DNA of 64,000 bases, taken from Hyperoodon ampullatus (Eukaryota; Chordata; Mammalia; Artiodactyla; Ziphiidae). The translations under genes and the position numbers were made by a program. A model generated the notes under the pieces. The model saw nothing but the letters and a program-made list of their open reading frames with translations. It was not told where the DNA came from and made no database searches. Where the stretch lies: positions 38,469,185 through 38,533,184 of the forward strand of contig OX457070.1 in the NCBI GenBank assembly GCA_949752795.1, written 5' to 3'. Shown here in pieces: positions 34,246 through 47,046 of the stretch (its first letter is position 1; each line of letters opens with the position of its first letter).

Positions 34246-36014
34246 TTTATAGGTGGTAGTGGCAAGGCTGGGAACTTCTGTTAGGTCTGGGGCAGTGGAG
34301 AGAATTTTGAGCTCAGAGGGCAGAAAGGGACCAGCTGTGTTGGTCCACCATGATAGTGCCCTTGTGTCTTCCACTGACCCCGGGACAACTTCCTCCCCAT
34401 CTCTGCCACTCTCAAAAAGCCAGCAAAGATGAATGATGCTGCCCTGGAGCTCTGAGGCCCAGGGTATAATGATGAGGCCTGAAGACATTGCATTTCTCCT
34501 GAGCGGGATAAGTTGGCTTTCTGCCCCAGGATCCCCTCTCTAGCTCTTGGGCCTCAACTGTCAAAATGCTGCAACCAAATGAAAACAGTTCTCTTCTGCA
34601 CCAAGGCCTCAACTTGCCACACTGCTGTTTATTTTCACCCCCCAAAGCTGTAATTAGTAGTCAGACTTGGTTTTCCCTGCAGACCTTGAGACAAGAGTAA
34701 GTGTTAATTTGAACACTTGCAACTAACAAATGTCTTCCCATTGGCCATGCATAACCCAGCAGTTTTGAGAGATGCTGGGTCCCCTGAGGCGGTGGTCAGG
34801 GAGAGGGGTGGGAGGTGGGAGGTTCCAGGGAGGCGGGAGCTGGTGCAGTCCAGCCCTGGCTGCATTGCCCGTATCATCAAGCTGAGACTTGGAGATGCCG
34901 CAGCTTAAAAAAAAGTGATGGCCTTGATGGGAAATGGCAGGAGGCAGACATCTACACCCAAACCCCGAAGAGACGCAAACATCACTCCTCTTGCAAGGGA
35001 GTTAAAGATTTGGCTGGGAAAATCAGTCACTTGAAGAGAGAAAACAATATCAGGGGAAAAAAAATCCCTCCGGCCAGGCAGTGTGATCCGACCCCCTGAG
35101 AAATTTTTCTTAGGGTCAAACCTTTGCCCTTTGTGTCCTGGTCTCCAGCCTCAGGCTGAGGCTGCCTGGATATATGTCTCTATGCTGAGGTCACTATTGT
35201 CTGAGGTTCAGTAAAGCGAGGCCTAAGGGAACAAGTCTGGGGGGAGAAAAGAAAAAATTATTGGCAGGGAGAAATCAGTCATAAAACCACAACAATTTGA
35301 TGGCCACAGGAACTTGCACACTCAGTTCTTAGTCCAGGCACTGTCTTTTCTTCCAGCTGTTGCTGTTGTTGTTTTCCTTGGTCTACATTTTCTCCCCAGC
35401 TTCCTGCAGACTGTTAAAAAATTGGATAGAGAGAAGACATCGTCTGCTTTCCCTCCCCTCAAGGAAAAAGAAGTTTCCATCATCACCAACCATGATAGTG
35501 ATTTATTCATTGTGGTTTCACTTCTAATCTCTGGGAACATGGAGGAGAGGAGGGCACCTCCTTTGTCTTCCCTGCCTCTTTGTCTCCTTGTCACTCATCC
35601 TGTCTCCTTCGATCACTTGGTCTCCTTCTAGGTCTCTCTCCTTTTCTCTCTCTCTCTGTGTATTTGGGTCTTTCTCTTCAGCTAGATTCTTTGCAGAGCC
35701 AAACTGTACCAATATATCAGTGAGCCATTCAGCACCCTCAGCCAGCCACGATCTCACATCCCACACAGCCATCACATACCGAGTTGTATTTTCACCCTTG
35801 TTTCGGCACCCTTAGGCAGCGTGCACGCTGAGTAACTTTAGTTCTTTCAGCCCTCTGGATGATCTTTTATTTTAGTGACCCTGGGCAGACCACAGACTGA
35901 GCTCAGGCTGCAGACCGAGACCTGACCTCTTTTTACACAGTTACGTCAAAAGGAGCATCTGTGGGATAGCCAAGTTTTCAGGCCAATAGTTTTGGGATGG
36001 TTGCATGTGAGTGT

Positions 36015-36053
<39 letters not shown>

Positions 36054-37080
36054 CGCGTGTGCGTGTGTGTATGTGTGCGCGCCATTTATTTGGTGGATGC
36101 TATTTAATTTCTTAATTCCTGTGAAGTAACTTGAAAGCTTTTTTTTTCTTCTTATGAGAGAAAATTGGCAATAATGCCAGTTACTGAGGAAAAGAGTGAG
36201 GCTTTCTGTAGCGGGGGCAGTGCTAAAGTTTATATCATGATGCAGGTCAAAGGAATCAGGGCAGAGAAAAAAAATTGTGACTCTGTCAGGGCTAGAAATA
36301 GCACGATGGCAGGGAGGCCGCTGGCCAGAAGCTCCAGGATGATTCAGACGCAAGGCAGCTTTTCTGTGACTCAGGGACTCTGATTCTGAAGGCCAGGGGA
36401 AAGCATGACATGTGGTTTGAGTGAAATCCGTGGCTTTCTTGGGTGCTGCAGTGGTTGAGGATGGAGGTCAAGTTTTTTAATAAGTTTGAACAGCACACCA
36501 GAATTTTAGGGAAAGAATTTTTGTTTTACAAATTGCTGGATGTTTTCTGGTGAACAGGGTGCTGGTTGACCTGTTTGGGCTCCTGGCATTACAGAGATTT
36601 GTGGGAAGCCCTGGGGAAGAAAGAGGAGGCCAGCTGCCTAGACAGAGATCAGGGGGCGTTTCTCTACTGGTCCAAATATTGGGGGGCCCTGGAGTTTTGC
36701 ATTTAGACCTGGTTCTGGAACCCAGGCTTACTGACAGCTGAGCAGAGATTTTTGCCAGTTTCTTGTCTCTTATAAATATAACAGTAACTCAGAATCTTGG
36801 CATTTAATGCTAGGGGTATTTGCGTGATCACCTCTTCATTACCAGCACTAACCTCAGCAGAATTGCAAAGTGGGTGAATCTTGCCTCGGTGCCTTAGGCT
36901 TTTGAATTTTTGTCCCTCACTTCCTTCTTCCCTCTCAACTTGGTGCTATGCTCCTTTTCCCTCCCTCACTAAAAATCCTATAGAAAACACAGACCTTGGT
37001 CATTTATGTCTTAGTTATCTTTCCCCAGACTGTTAGCGTCTCTCATTGTCTTTTGAAAGGCTTCATCCTTCGTGGAGGGA
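34246..37080. other. Repeat-poor sequence, left part of the central block
   Basis: No L1, CHR SINE or clear MIR is seen. Frames up to about 135 codons (for example 35946-36353 minus, 34147-34488 minus) lack domains, and the former is built on the GT/GC microsatellite. Overlapping frames on opposite strands at 35314-35631 and 35322-35594 give no preference. Regulatory sequence is possible but cannot be shown from one genome. Confidence 0.45.
36008..36082. repeat. (GT)n(GC)n alternating purine-pyrimidine tract
   Basis: About 75 bases of nearly unbroken alternating purine-pyrimidine include a pure GC core of about 12 bases (36045-36057) flanked by GT runs. Such tracts are the classic B-to-Z transition sequence. 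Confidence 0.95.
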
Positions 37081-37084
37081 TAGA

Positions 37085-37200
37085 ATGTAAGTTCCATGGG
37101 GACAGATCTTTTTGTCAGTATGGTTCACGGTTGTATCCCCAAGACCTAGCACAGTGCCTGGGATATAGTAGGTGAACAGTACATCTTATTGAATGAATGA
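37085..37200 (+). repeat. L2 3' end, sense
   Basis: 'gaatgtaagttccatgggga', 'gttgtatccccaagacctag', 'cacagtgcctgggatatagt' and 'attgaatgaatgaatc' are the sense L2 3' terminal sequence. Confidence 0.9.
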
Positions 37201-38385
37201 ATCAACTAAGTGAATTCAAATTTTGGTCAGCACATAGGGACAGCTCTTCCTTGTTGGGGTGTTGGGGGGCATGACTGGGGAAGGAGAGGCCCTAAGACTG
37301 TCCCTGCTGTCTCTGGAGTTTCACATGCAGGCTCCCACCTCCTCGGTGCCCCCTGAATAAGGCCAATCCCTTAAATAACTCTTTAAAGATGTAGCTTTAT
37401 TTCGTCAGGCTCTCGGGGATCCTAAAATCCTCTGCGCCGGTTCCTGGCAAACTTTCCGTACTTTCAGGGCAAAGATGGTTTCCTTTTCCACTCTCCCAGG
37501 CCCCAGGCTTCATTACTGTGACCTCTTCCAGTGTAGTGGTCAGTGCCTAACGTTCCTGCGCCCCTGGGGGATTGCAACGCTGCATATGCACTGCCCACCT
37601 CTGTCCTCACGGCGTCGGGAATGGAACAGTGTCTTCCGTTCCGCAGACCTCCAGTGTCTGCGTCTCCTTTGTACAACTGCTTAATGGGAAAATTGACCTG
37701 CTTCTGGGCAGGGGATTGAGGCCTGGTGACTTGGCCTTGAAGTCATACATGCAAAGGATAATTGCTCGGAGCTGTCCCTCTCTGAGGACTGCCCCTTGTT
37801 AAGGTGTGAGATGGAAAGTTGACAATGGAATGAAAATATTTTGGGCTGTTTGGAGAGCTATTTTTAATACGTGCAAGGGATGTGGTATTCCTTGTTTAGA
37901 CCATCTTCAGTTTGCCAGGGAGCTCTGTGAATGGAAAATGTGAGCCAAAGGCTTGAGGTGGAAAAGGGAATATAAACGCAGGGACATTTGCAATCTGGAA
38001 ATTCACCGGCTGTTCCAAGCTGCTGGGGGTTTGAGTTCTGTGTGTATTAGGGATGGCTCTTCCTTTATTTCTAGATATTCTCTCTTCGTCCTTTCAGCTG
38101 GTGAGTAAATACCCATCAGCACCCCGGTCTGCAGGACCATCCCAGCCAGCTGTACCATCCACAGTGTATTGTATACATAATGCAACACCATTAACTATAA
38201 TGCTGTCACACGGCAAAAAGAGTGCTTGGGAAGTGCTGGAAGGAAGGCAGGAAGCTGCTGACCGGCTGGCTCTCTTTTATGTAATCATAAACTCAAACCC
38301 ACATTTCTATGAAAGCAAGAAAAATCACCCAACTGCCTTTTGATTACACTTTTACACAAATTAGTGTCATTTTCCTTTCTAACAG

Positions 38386-38690
38386 TATTGACTACAGGAT
38401 TCAATTTGGTCCAGCAGGCTCTGGGTGACGGGAAGGCTGCTAAGAGCCGCTGCGTTAACAGCATCCCTCTTGAGAAAGGATTCTCTGAGGAGGCTGAGAG
38501 GAAAGAGGGAGAAGAAGATGAAGAAGAAGAAGGGGGAAAAAACAACAACTTGCACACACGCACCTCCCTGCGTGCTGCGGCTGCCGCCACGGCGGCTGCT
38601 TGGATGCGTCTGAGATGGCACCTTGGTGCCCTGCCACATTCGGTCTCCTTGGTACCGAAGCGGCGCTCAGCTTCTTGTCACTGAGTGGAT
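38386..38690 (+). other. Candidate exon-like, locally CpG-richer segment
   Basis: A textbook acceptor (pyrimidine tract then 'ctaacag' ending at 38385) precedes a segment with a purine-rich GAAGAA tract (38486-38540, like exonic splice enhancers) and a CpG-rich part (about 38560-38665). The plus frame from 38340 to a stop at 38684 stays open for 114 codons, with an acidic Glu run and an Ala-rich run. Frames of 86-101 codons are also open on the other strand, and no donor is obvious. It could be a non-coding RNA exon, a promoter-proximal relic or chance. I do not assign a gene. Confidence 0.2.
38486..38540. repeat. Purine-rich (GAA/GAG) tract
   Basis: A 55-base stretch is almost entirely A/G on the plus strand. 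Confidence 0.85.
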
Positions 38691-39539
38691 GATGATTATC
38701 TGCACCAGGGTCTCAAGGGTGCTCAAGCTTTGCTGGCGACTGGAGCTGAGATGCTTCAGCTGAAGGATTTTAAAAGCTGTACAAGGCCAAAGAACCATTA
38801 CCAGTCACTTGCTGTGTGATGCCTGTTGAAGAAGGGGTGGGTGTGGGAAGGAGGTGCTGGGGGTGCAGGGTAGGACCTATGAGATCTTCATCCCCTTCTG
38901 TTCATGCTCTCTCCCTGCTCCTCCCACCTTTCCACCTTCCCACGCCTTTTTAGCCACTGTACCCTTGCCGAGCCACAACAAGGTTATGTCACTGTGGTCT
39001 GAGAATCTATTGATCACAGCCATCAAAGATCTTTGTGGGAGTTTAGGGATTTGGGACTTTGCAAAACACCTCACTCATCTCGGTTAACTCCTCCTGTCCC
39101 GGCCTGGGCTCCCATCACCTCAGAGCTGAGCTGCTGGCAAAACTTGCTAATTTCCGTGACAGCTGTTTTCCGAACTATACTCATAAGGCTGTCAAAACCA
39201 TTGTAACTGCTATTATAACAGAGCTCAGGTGCATGACCTGGGCAGCAAAGAAGCAGAGGGATTGGACCAGACATAACAAAGGGGAAAAAACCACCTATTA
39301 TATGCTATATGCTACCCGCCCCCAACAGACCTGCACACACCCGCACACACATGTGTGAATGCCCAGATACATGCATGGATTTGCCTTGTCTTCTTCCCCT
39401 TGAGGGACCACAAAAGAAAGGCTCAATAAGCAAAAAGGATGGTGTCGATCTCCTGCCCAGGCAATTTTTCTTTTAATCTGTGAAAACTAAAAGAAATGCC
39501 AGAAACCACTGAGACACATGCTTGCATTCTTCAGCATAT

Positions 39540-39680
39540 AAAACTTTTCAATAAATGTTTATTGAGCATGAAGTGACAGCCAGCATTGTTCTAGGTGCTG
39601 GGGCTAAAGCAGTATACAAAACAAAGTCCCTGCTCACATGGAGCTGACAGTCTTGACACACTGACCCAAAACATTCTGGA
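39540..39680 (-). repeat. L2 3' end, antisense
   Basis: 'caataaatgtttattgagca', 'gcattgttctaggtgctggg' and 'agtccctgctcacatggagc' are diagnostic antisense L2 3' phrases. Confidence 0.9.
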
Positions 39681-40970
39681 TGCCTGTCTTCAAAATCTGT
39701 GAGCAACTGAGACACCCCACCCCCCACCCCCTTTGACCAAAGGATGACTGCATCACTATTTCCCTCGGTGTGATTTGCACAAACACACATACTCATGCAC
39801 ACATTCACACATAATCATCATAGGCTTTAATGATAAAAAGATGAGAAAGTACTGGGTCCTGCAAAAACGAAAAACGAAAATGTCCCAAACCAATGAGCCT
39901 TGGAGAAAAATTATGGTAGTTTTTCAGCCTGAAGGTCCACTGTGCTGTGGGAGGTCTTTGTGTGAGCCAGACTCTGTCCATTAGGAAGGACAATCACAGG
40001 GACTTGTAGTGCATGGAAAAGTCCATTTCTTACAGTGAGAGGTGATATTTGCCTGGAAGGTACTTGGATGGGTGGTACGCATGGATACCCGACCACAGGT
40101 TTCCTGGGATGGGGAGGGGAGGGTGGGATAGAGCACAGATATGAGTGTGGGTGGAGTGGTCCTGGACAGGAGAATCAGGGTGTAGAGGAAGAGGCCAGGA
40201 CTTGAGGGCACCATTGTACTGGGCAAAAAGCACCGGGAACCCTCCTGGGATGCAGGGCATCATCAAATCTAAGACCGTGGCCCTTAGCACCCCACCCGGG
40301 TTGGGTCAGATTGCCCAGATGCCCGGGGAACAGGACACGCTCAGCCTGGCCAGAGGAGACTTGCAGGCTTCTGGCCACAGCTGGCAGCAGAGAAGCCTCT
40401 GCTTGTTCCTCTCTCCTCTAGCACTGGGTGTCACTGCAGCGAACAAACGAATGAACGTGCATCCCTTTAGAGACTGTCTTGGAGCTTGGAATTAATCACC
40501 TGGCTGGGGAGGGGGCAGGGTGGAGGCTGGAGGGAGAGCGAGTCAAGAGGAGGGGAGAGAAGGGCCATCCCAGTTCAGCAGTTCCCAACCCCCCTCAGAA
40601 TCTGACGCTGCATCCTTTGCTGTCCTAAAAGCATCATTTGTGGAGACAGATGCAATACCTCGGCCAAATCCAGGCATTTTATGCATTAATGTGCTGCCTT
40701 TGAACATGCTGGGGGCTCTGTAGGTTGGAATCCCAGACAATTCTATTTACAGAGCCCTCCTAACGGCTTTGAGAGGCGGTGGCATTTGTGTCATTGTCTC
40801 AGAGGCAAGGGTTCTACGTGGGAACGGGGAACATTTGGCCACCACCTCACTGTCCAACAGGGAGCCCCGATCCCAAAACTCCTGTTTGAATGGGAGCCTG
40901 CAGAGGGTCAGTGCAGCACATAGCACAACCTTGTTTCCAGCCTGCAGCCGAGGGGGGAGAGGAAAGAGAG

Positions 40971-41010
40971 TTTCTTTTCTCCTTTCTTTTTTCTTTTCTC
41001 TTTTCTTCTC
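40971..41010. repeat. T/C-rich tract
   Basis: A 40-base near-pure pyrimidine run lies on the plus strand. Confidence 0.88.
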
Positions 41011-41460
41011 AGTCTTTATGCTGTCTTCAGAGTTGGGGGGGGGCCTGAATTTTGGGTGGTTCCCAAAAGGCATCTTGTTGTAGTTAGGCGCGTCTCCCCC
41101 ATGCTTTTGAATCATACAATGACTTTATTCATGAGGTCACCCCTTTCGAGGCAGTCGATCAGGGAATGAAGAGTCTAGGTACACAGTAACATCATTACCA
41201 GCCAAGCCCAAATCAGGGGTATGAGCAACAGAAGTTGACATCTTCCTCCCCAAAGGATTTATTTTTAAATAATGAGAAGAAGATAAGTTGTGTGTGACTG
41301 TGAGTTTGTGTGTGTACACCATTCGTGGACTGTATCACTGCATAACTCTGGGTGAACATGGTAAGCAACTCGAACTTGGTCTTTGTGATCCCTTGTATTT
41401 TTATAAATAAACAGAAACATGGAAACAGAGTCACTGAACTGCAGCCCCGCCTCCAGAAGG

Positions 41461-41544
41461 CTCCCCCTTCTCATCCCGGTCCTCCTCCTTCCTCTCTCCT
41501 CCTGTCCCTTTTCCTCCCTCTCCCTCCCTTCTCCCTCCTCCTTG
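41461..41544. repeat. (CCT)n/(CTCC)n pyrimidine tract
   Basis: About 84 bases are nearly pure C/T on the plus strand, with only a few interruptions near 41472-41481 and 41504. It is one of several polypyrimidine tracts in the window. Confidence 0.9.
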
Positions 41545-44059
41545 TCAGACAGTTTCACTTCTGTCATGTTCTATCATTTTCGCCTTTAGGTTTTTTTGCC
41601 TTACTGAATACCTTTGTAGTGAGGTGTGGGCTTCCTTCCCACCTCTTCTCACTTCTGCCGTTTTTGTGATCTTGCCGTTTTAATGAGAGCACAGTCAGTA
41701 ACTACGGAGAGGTGCTGACGACATTACAAAGGAACTTGCCCTTAACAAGTCAACTGTAGACGAGGTGCCAACGGGATGGACAAGAGGATTAGAGTATTTA
41801 TGCCAAAATATTAGAAGCACACGCGGAATTAGTTCTCCCGTGTTAGATATTTTACTTTTGGCAAGTCCGTATTTAAAAATCCGTTATCCTTGTTTTGCTT
41901 AAAGTATTACAATAAGCCCCGGATTTTTCACAGTTACACTTGTATATTTTCACAGCTGTTTTAATCAGAAAAAATTAATGTGCTTTTGATAGCTCAGAAA
42001 TCTATCACTAGCAAGAGCTTTGCAAAAAATGTGCTACAGAGCAGAGTGGAATCCTCAACATTATATATTTTGCTGGCTATTTGAAATTCATAGAATTTCC
42101 TCTAAATATTTCCTTTTGCAATTCTTGCCTAAATTAATCTAACAGCTCAGGCTGACTTCTTTGATAATCTCTTTTGTTATGAATGCAGGGATTGCTATTG
42201 TTAACATTCTTTGGGATCCAAACATGAGCTGTCTGTTACTGGAGGAAAATACAGTTGCTATTTTTGCTTGTATCGGAAGTATTTACTCAAATAAAATATA
42301 CAACATAATGAAAAGGCAGGGCTGGCAGTCTCCCTGGTGGCTTTATGGCCACTGGTTTAGCTACAGTGCTCCCCTGGATTTTCACAAGGAGCACAGAAAA
42401 GAACTTGACTTTTGCCTCTCCAGGTCTGGGACACATACAGATCCACAGACGCACACTTGAGTGTCAGGCATGATGAGTACACATGGTCTTGGATTCAAAT
42501 GCTAGGCACACATCCTGCACAGTGCAAGAGAGGGAACTACCAGGACTAAAGCTCTATGAGTGTACATCAGTGATAATAAGAACACCCACCCATAATTAAA
42601 AACAAAAAACCAAAAAACTAAACTAAAATCTTGCAACAAGGGAAGGAAAAGATGGGGAAGGAACAAAAGGGATGAACAAAAGTCTTGGTTGCCCCTATCT
42701 GCCTGGCAAAGAAGAGGCTGATTTCCAGGGGAGGGAGGATCAGTGGATTAATGTGAACTTTAATACTGAAGCAGTGTGTATTTATTGCTGGTGACCACAA
42801 GACATAAATCTTGCAAGCACAATATACAATACGATGCAGCCCCCAGTTGTTTTTTTTCCCCTCTCCAGTCTCAATTTGTGTGTAAGTGTGTGTTAAGTGC
42901 TGTTGAAAAATAGTGACCTTTAATAAAGGATTGTATCCTGCGACTATTTTCCCAGACACACAGTGACCTTTCAAACCAGACTGAGGTGAGGGGGTGTGGA
43001 GTTTGGACTTTGAACTGGCCAGACCCTGCTGTGCTCCTCTGTTAGCCTGGCCACTTTTTATTGTGTCACCAGGGAGCGTTCTGTATGCAAAGCAGCCCAG
43101 GCTGGCAGCCTGAACCTTTGCAAATCAATTTGTCTGTGAAGGCGAGTCCACTGGAGTGAAAGATGGTCTAACAGGGCACACTGCCCCCTCTCTTTGTGAC
43201 ATCATTGCCTGTGGTACTCTTGTCAGTCATGTCTGTCCAAAGGACTGTTGGAAGGAGGGGGAATGCTGGGGTGTGGGGTGAGGGGGTGGGAGGGGTTAAT
43301 CCTGACCAACTGCAGCCTGAGAGACAAGGGGTGTTCTTCTTAATAGGACAGAGCTGGGGGCAGTCTGCTGGGCTGTGAGGGTGATGAGGGAGGGCGCCAT
43401 TTATACCCGATATTGTCGCCTGGCTGCGGTTGCCAGCCCTACTGTTGCCTCTCCCTCCTGATCTAAACATGTTACGGGAGCGGATTACTATCTCCTTGAC
43501 CAGGAGAGAGCTTGGGTTCAGAAGAAATGTTAAAAGTCACAGTAGCATGAGAGTTTGTCCCCCGCCCCACTCCCTGCCCATAGCACTGGTGTCCGTGGAC
43601 TCTAACCTTTGGCTATTTTCCGTCGAAGACCCTGAGCTAAAATTCTTTCTCATAGCAAACCTTGCCGTAAGGGTTCATATTCTTATTGATCTCCCTAAGT
43701 CTTTCCAACACTCAGGACTCTACATTAATCAGTAGCTAAAAATGGGATGGAAAAATTAAATTACTTTGTTCCCTAATTCAAATTTCTTTGAGGAGTTCCT
43801 TTAGAGTTACGGAAATCCTGCATTTTTCATAAAATAGTGGTTAGATCAATTTCTGTGTAAGCAATTAATCATCTTTATACTCCATAAAAGATGGGGAGCA
43901 AAGCTTGACCTGCTCCAGCACTGCTGACTGATTAGTCGCCTGGTGAGCAGGCTGGTGGGAGGACCGCAAACTCCGTCCGGAGCCTTGTATAGGTTTAAAA
44001 GGTCAGTCTCCTCGGGACCCTTCAAGAGGAGGAGCACATGAGGGTGGTCACCCCGACCA

Positions 44060-44320
44060 GCTCTGGAGGTGGATGAGCTTGAGCTCTAATTCTCACTGTC
44101 ATCTTGCCAAATTATGGGAACTTTGGCAAGTTACAAATTCCCTTTAAGCCTTGGTTTCCTTGTCTGTAAAACAGGAATGATAAGAATAGCTACCTCATGG
44201 GGTTTTGGTGAGAATGAAAAGTTAAGGCATGTATGCTGCTTAGCAGAGTGCTGGCACTGGGTTAGCACTCAAGTGTTAGCCCTGGTAATAGCATATGAGA
44301 TGATTATTGAGGTAAAGTGC
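44060..44320 (+). repeat. MIR relic, sense, long
   Basis: 'ggatgagcttgagctctaat', 'ctttggcaagttacaaattc', 'ccttgtctgtaaaacaggaa' and 'gagtgctggcactgggttag' run in full MIR order from head to tail. Confidence 0.88.
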
Positions 44321-47040
44321 TAAACAGGATGTAATTGTACACATGGATAAAGTATATACAACTAGGGTTTTGAATACCTTTATCATCCATGAGACACTTG
44401 TTTCACTTTAAAGATCTTAGGATGTTTGGGCAGAAGTTGTGTTTCATTTTGCAGATTATCATGCTGGTTTTAAGGCTATTGACATATGTACCATATATGT
44501 AGCATTATATATATATTATATTTGTGCTATACACGTCATTTTTTTCTGACTACAAATCTGTTTTCAGTTATAACCCCCAAGCACAAGACACTACAATTTA
44601 TTTGTGTATCATATCTTTTCTACATGGGATCACAGGATGATTTGCAGAGAGTCAGTGGTGAGCTGACAGGGAGAAAACGTTTTGGGGGAAGGATTAGAGA
44701 GGAAAAGTTACTGTGAGGCAAGACTAACCATCCATTTGTAAAGAACACAGACGTGACTGGCATGGGCTCAGGTCTGAAAGAAAAATTCCAAAAACTATAT
44801 GATTTTTAAGTTGAGTTTCACTGTAAAAGTGGTGAAGGGGAATTGGTTGGCTGTATCTCATTTTGAGGGGAAAATTTTTTTACTGACCCTTTTATTTAAG
44901 AACTCACAACCAAGGGAAGAGTAATGGGGGATTTGAGAAGGATTATGGACACAGGGATTTCAGAGAGGTCCAAAGTAAGATGGAATGTTCTAGGTGATGA
45001 AAAGGAAGCATTAGAGGCAAAAAGCTAAGAATGAGGTCAAATATCAGATACTGGAACCAAAGTTAGGATCCTAGGATCTCTTAAAAATAGTAATAAAATG
45101 CAACAAACAAACAACCTCCCAGACAGGATAATGCAGAAACAAAACAGTCCTCTAAGCCACAAGTTAGTGGTGTAAAATGAAGACCTTGAAAGAGCAAGCA
45201 AAACAAAGAAAACAAACAAAGGAAAAACTTATATTGAGCATTCCTTATGAAGCATTGGAGACTCTGGGATTGAAAGCAGATATAATGTTTAGTATGGAAG
45301 CAGTTAATGCTATATTCCAGAAAATGAAGAGAGGATGATAAAAGCAGGACATGCAAGTTCAATAGGATCTTGTTTTCTCGTTTCCAGATTCATTTATCCA
45401 AGGTGTCACATCATATTTCCTGGATGATAAAACTAGACTCTTCCCAAGCCTAAACCAACAAAAGCAGCATCTGAGGTGGGCTGCTTTCTGGTCCCTTGGC
45501 TTCAAGTCACCTTACAAGGAGTTCCATTGCACTCCCTAAGTGAGAGGTGAATCAAGATGGCTGTAGCCAAGCCTGGACAAGGCCAGGCTGAGAAGCGGGG
45601 CAGGGGGGAGTAAGGTATTGGGAAAAGATGAGGAACTGTTCTTGGGAAACCTGGCAGCGTTGACAGCATTGAAAGTGCTCAGGCATAATGCGTCCAGGGC
45701 ACCCAGGGGCTGAGCTGGAAAAAGTGGTAAAGGAAGTTGGAAGTAGTGTGGCCTCTGTGAACCTGTTAGATTCTGCTCTGTTTTTCTTAGATTTTGGAAA
45801 ACCCTTGTTGAATCATCTCCTTCAGCTGCTTATGAATAAAAGGGATTACATTATCTCGAAGTCCTCTTCTACAGTGAGAGAAAGTTGATGACTATTATCA
45901 ACTGGAATTATGGAGAAAAATGAGAAGAGATTAGGAATCCATAATGAGACAATAGAAGGGCATTTGTCACCTAGGGCAGGGCAGCCATTTGCCAGACAGA
46001 AGTGAAAGTCTGGGTGAAAGTGATCTGGGAGGAGGTGACTGGTACGACCACAGACCTTTATTAGGGAAAGGAAACTCAGACATTGTCTTTCTCCCTCTGT
46101 CCACAAAGGAGGGATCATGGAGCCATTTTCTGCTATTCTTTGGCCATAACATGTGTTCTGACAGGGGCCATGTTTTGGGACCCAGTCCAGTTTGTACTCT
46201 AAATGTCCCTGAGGCATGAACATCTTAATCAGTTTAAGGCAGTGTGTATGAGGAAAGTAAGAAATGGAAAAGAGCAGGGCCCGTCATCCTAATATACTCA
46301 GATTGGTGATTTTAATTATTCATCAAATAAGAAGCCAGTGTCTCATCTGGCATCTCTAACAGCAGGGTGGGAGCTTCCTGGTGGTTTCCAGCTGCTCAGA
46401 CAGGATGCTCGTGATTTCTGGACAAGGTGTTGGGCGTATTATATGAGATCCTCTCTGCGAATGTAGCTAGCGCAATGCCTGATGAGGACAAGGTGCCCAG
46501 TGAGTGGGAACTGTATCATTACACTCCTGCACTTAATTGTACACTGTCTTTTCAGTCACAGTGTGATGCCTTGAGTGTAGGGCCTGTATCTCTACAGTAA
46601 CATTCCCCAGACTCTAGGACAAGACTGACATGCAGTGGCCAGAAACTTAGCAAGTGGGATGACCTTGCCATCTAGGTATTGAAGGGGTGGGGGAAGGAGG
46701 ATAAGAGGCTTAAAAAGAGATCCCCCAGCTGTTGGGAAGGGCAGTGTGTGGGTGGTGGAAGAGGACATATGGGTGGTTAATATTTTTTCTGAATCCTAGT
46801 GAACTTTATCCAAGTGTCTTTTCTGCTTAGAGCTTATCTGATTTCCACAAGGGCCATGGAAAGCTGCTCGGGCTGGGTGCTTGTCTGGATTTATAGCTGT
46901 GGATACGAATGTCCCAGGACAGTGCCTGTCCTCAGTTAGATGGGAATTAGGATTAAAAGCCAAAGAATTTTACTCTGTGTAGCACTCTGCCATTTTGCAA
47001 GTGCATTCATAAAGTGGATCTCCAGGTAGAGTTACCAAAG
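44321..47040. other. Repeat-poor sequence, right part of the central block
   Basis: No lineage-specific element is seen. A TA-rich patch lies at about 44495-44525. A weak L2-like phrase may occur near 46560-46660 but is not firm. Frames at 45846-46223 (125 codons, minus) overlap a plus frame and show no domain. No gene is called. Confidence 0.4.
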
Positions 47041-47046
47041 AGAGTA

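Larger units (their letters stand above)
37201..39535. other. Repeat-poor sequence of the central block
   Basis: No interspersed repeat is recognised over 2.3 kb apart from the purine tract at 38486-38540. Segments such as 37810-37990 and 39110-39250 read as unbroken, balanced-composition sequence of the kind often conserved between mammals. This is an impression, not a measurement. No coding gene is supported. Confidence 0.4.
39681..44055. other. Repeat-poor sequence of the central block (4.4 kb)
   Basis: Apart from pyrimidine tracts I recognise no transposable element in 4.4 kb, which is unusual beside the dense flanks. Sub-regions 41680-42330 and 43370-43480 have an even, AT-biased or CpG-containing texture without decay marks. 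43389-43440 contains 'gggcgccatttatacccgat'. No exon or open frame with a known domain is present. An enhancer-rich interval is the natural hypothesis, but nothing in one sequence proves it. Confidence 0.4.

Noticed and set aside
35946..36353. 135-codon minus-strand frame
   Set aside because: A large part of it translates the GT/GC microsatellite (Thr-His-Ala-Arg repeats), and there is no domain.
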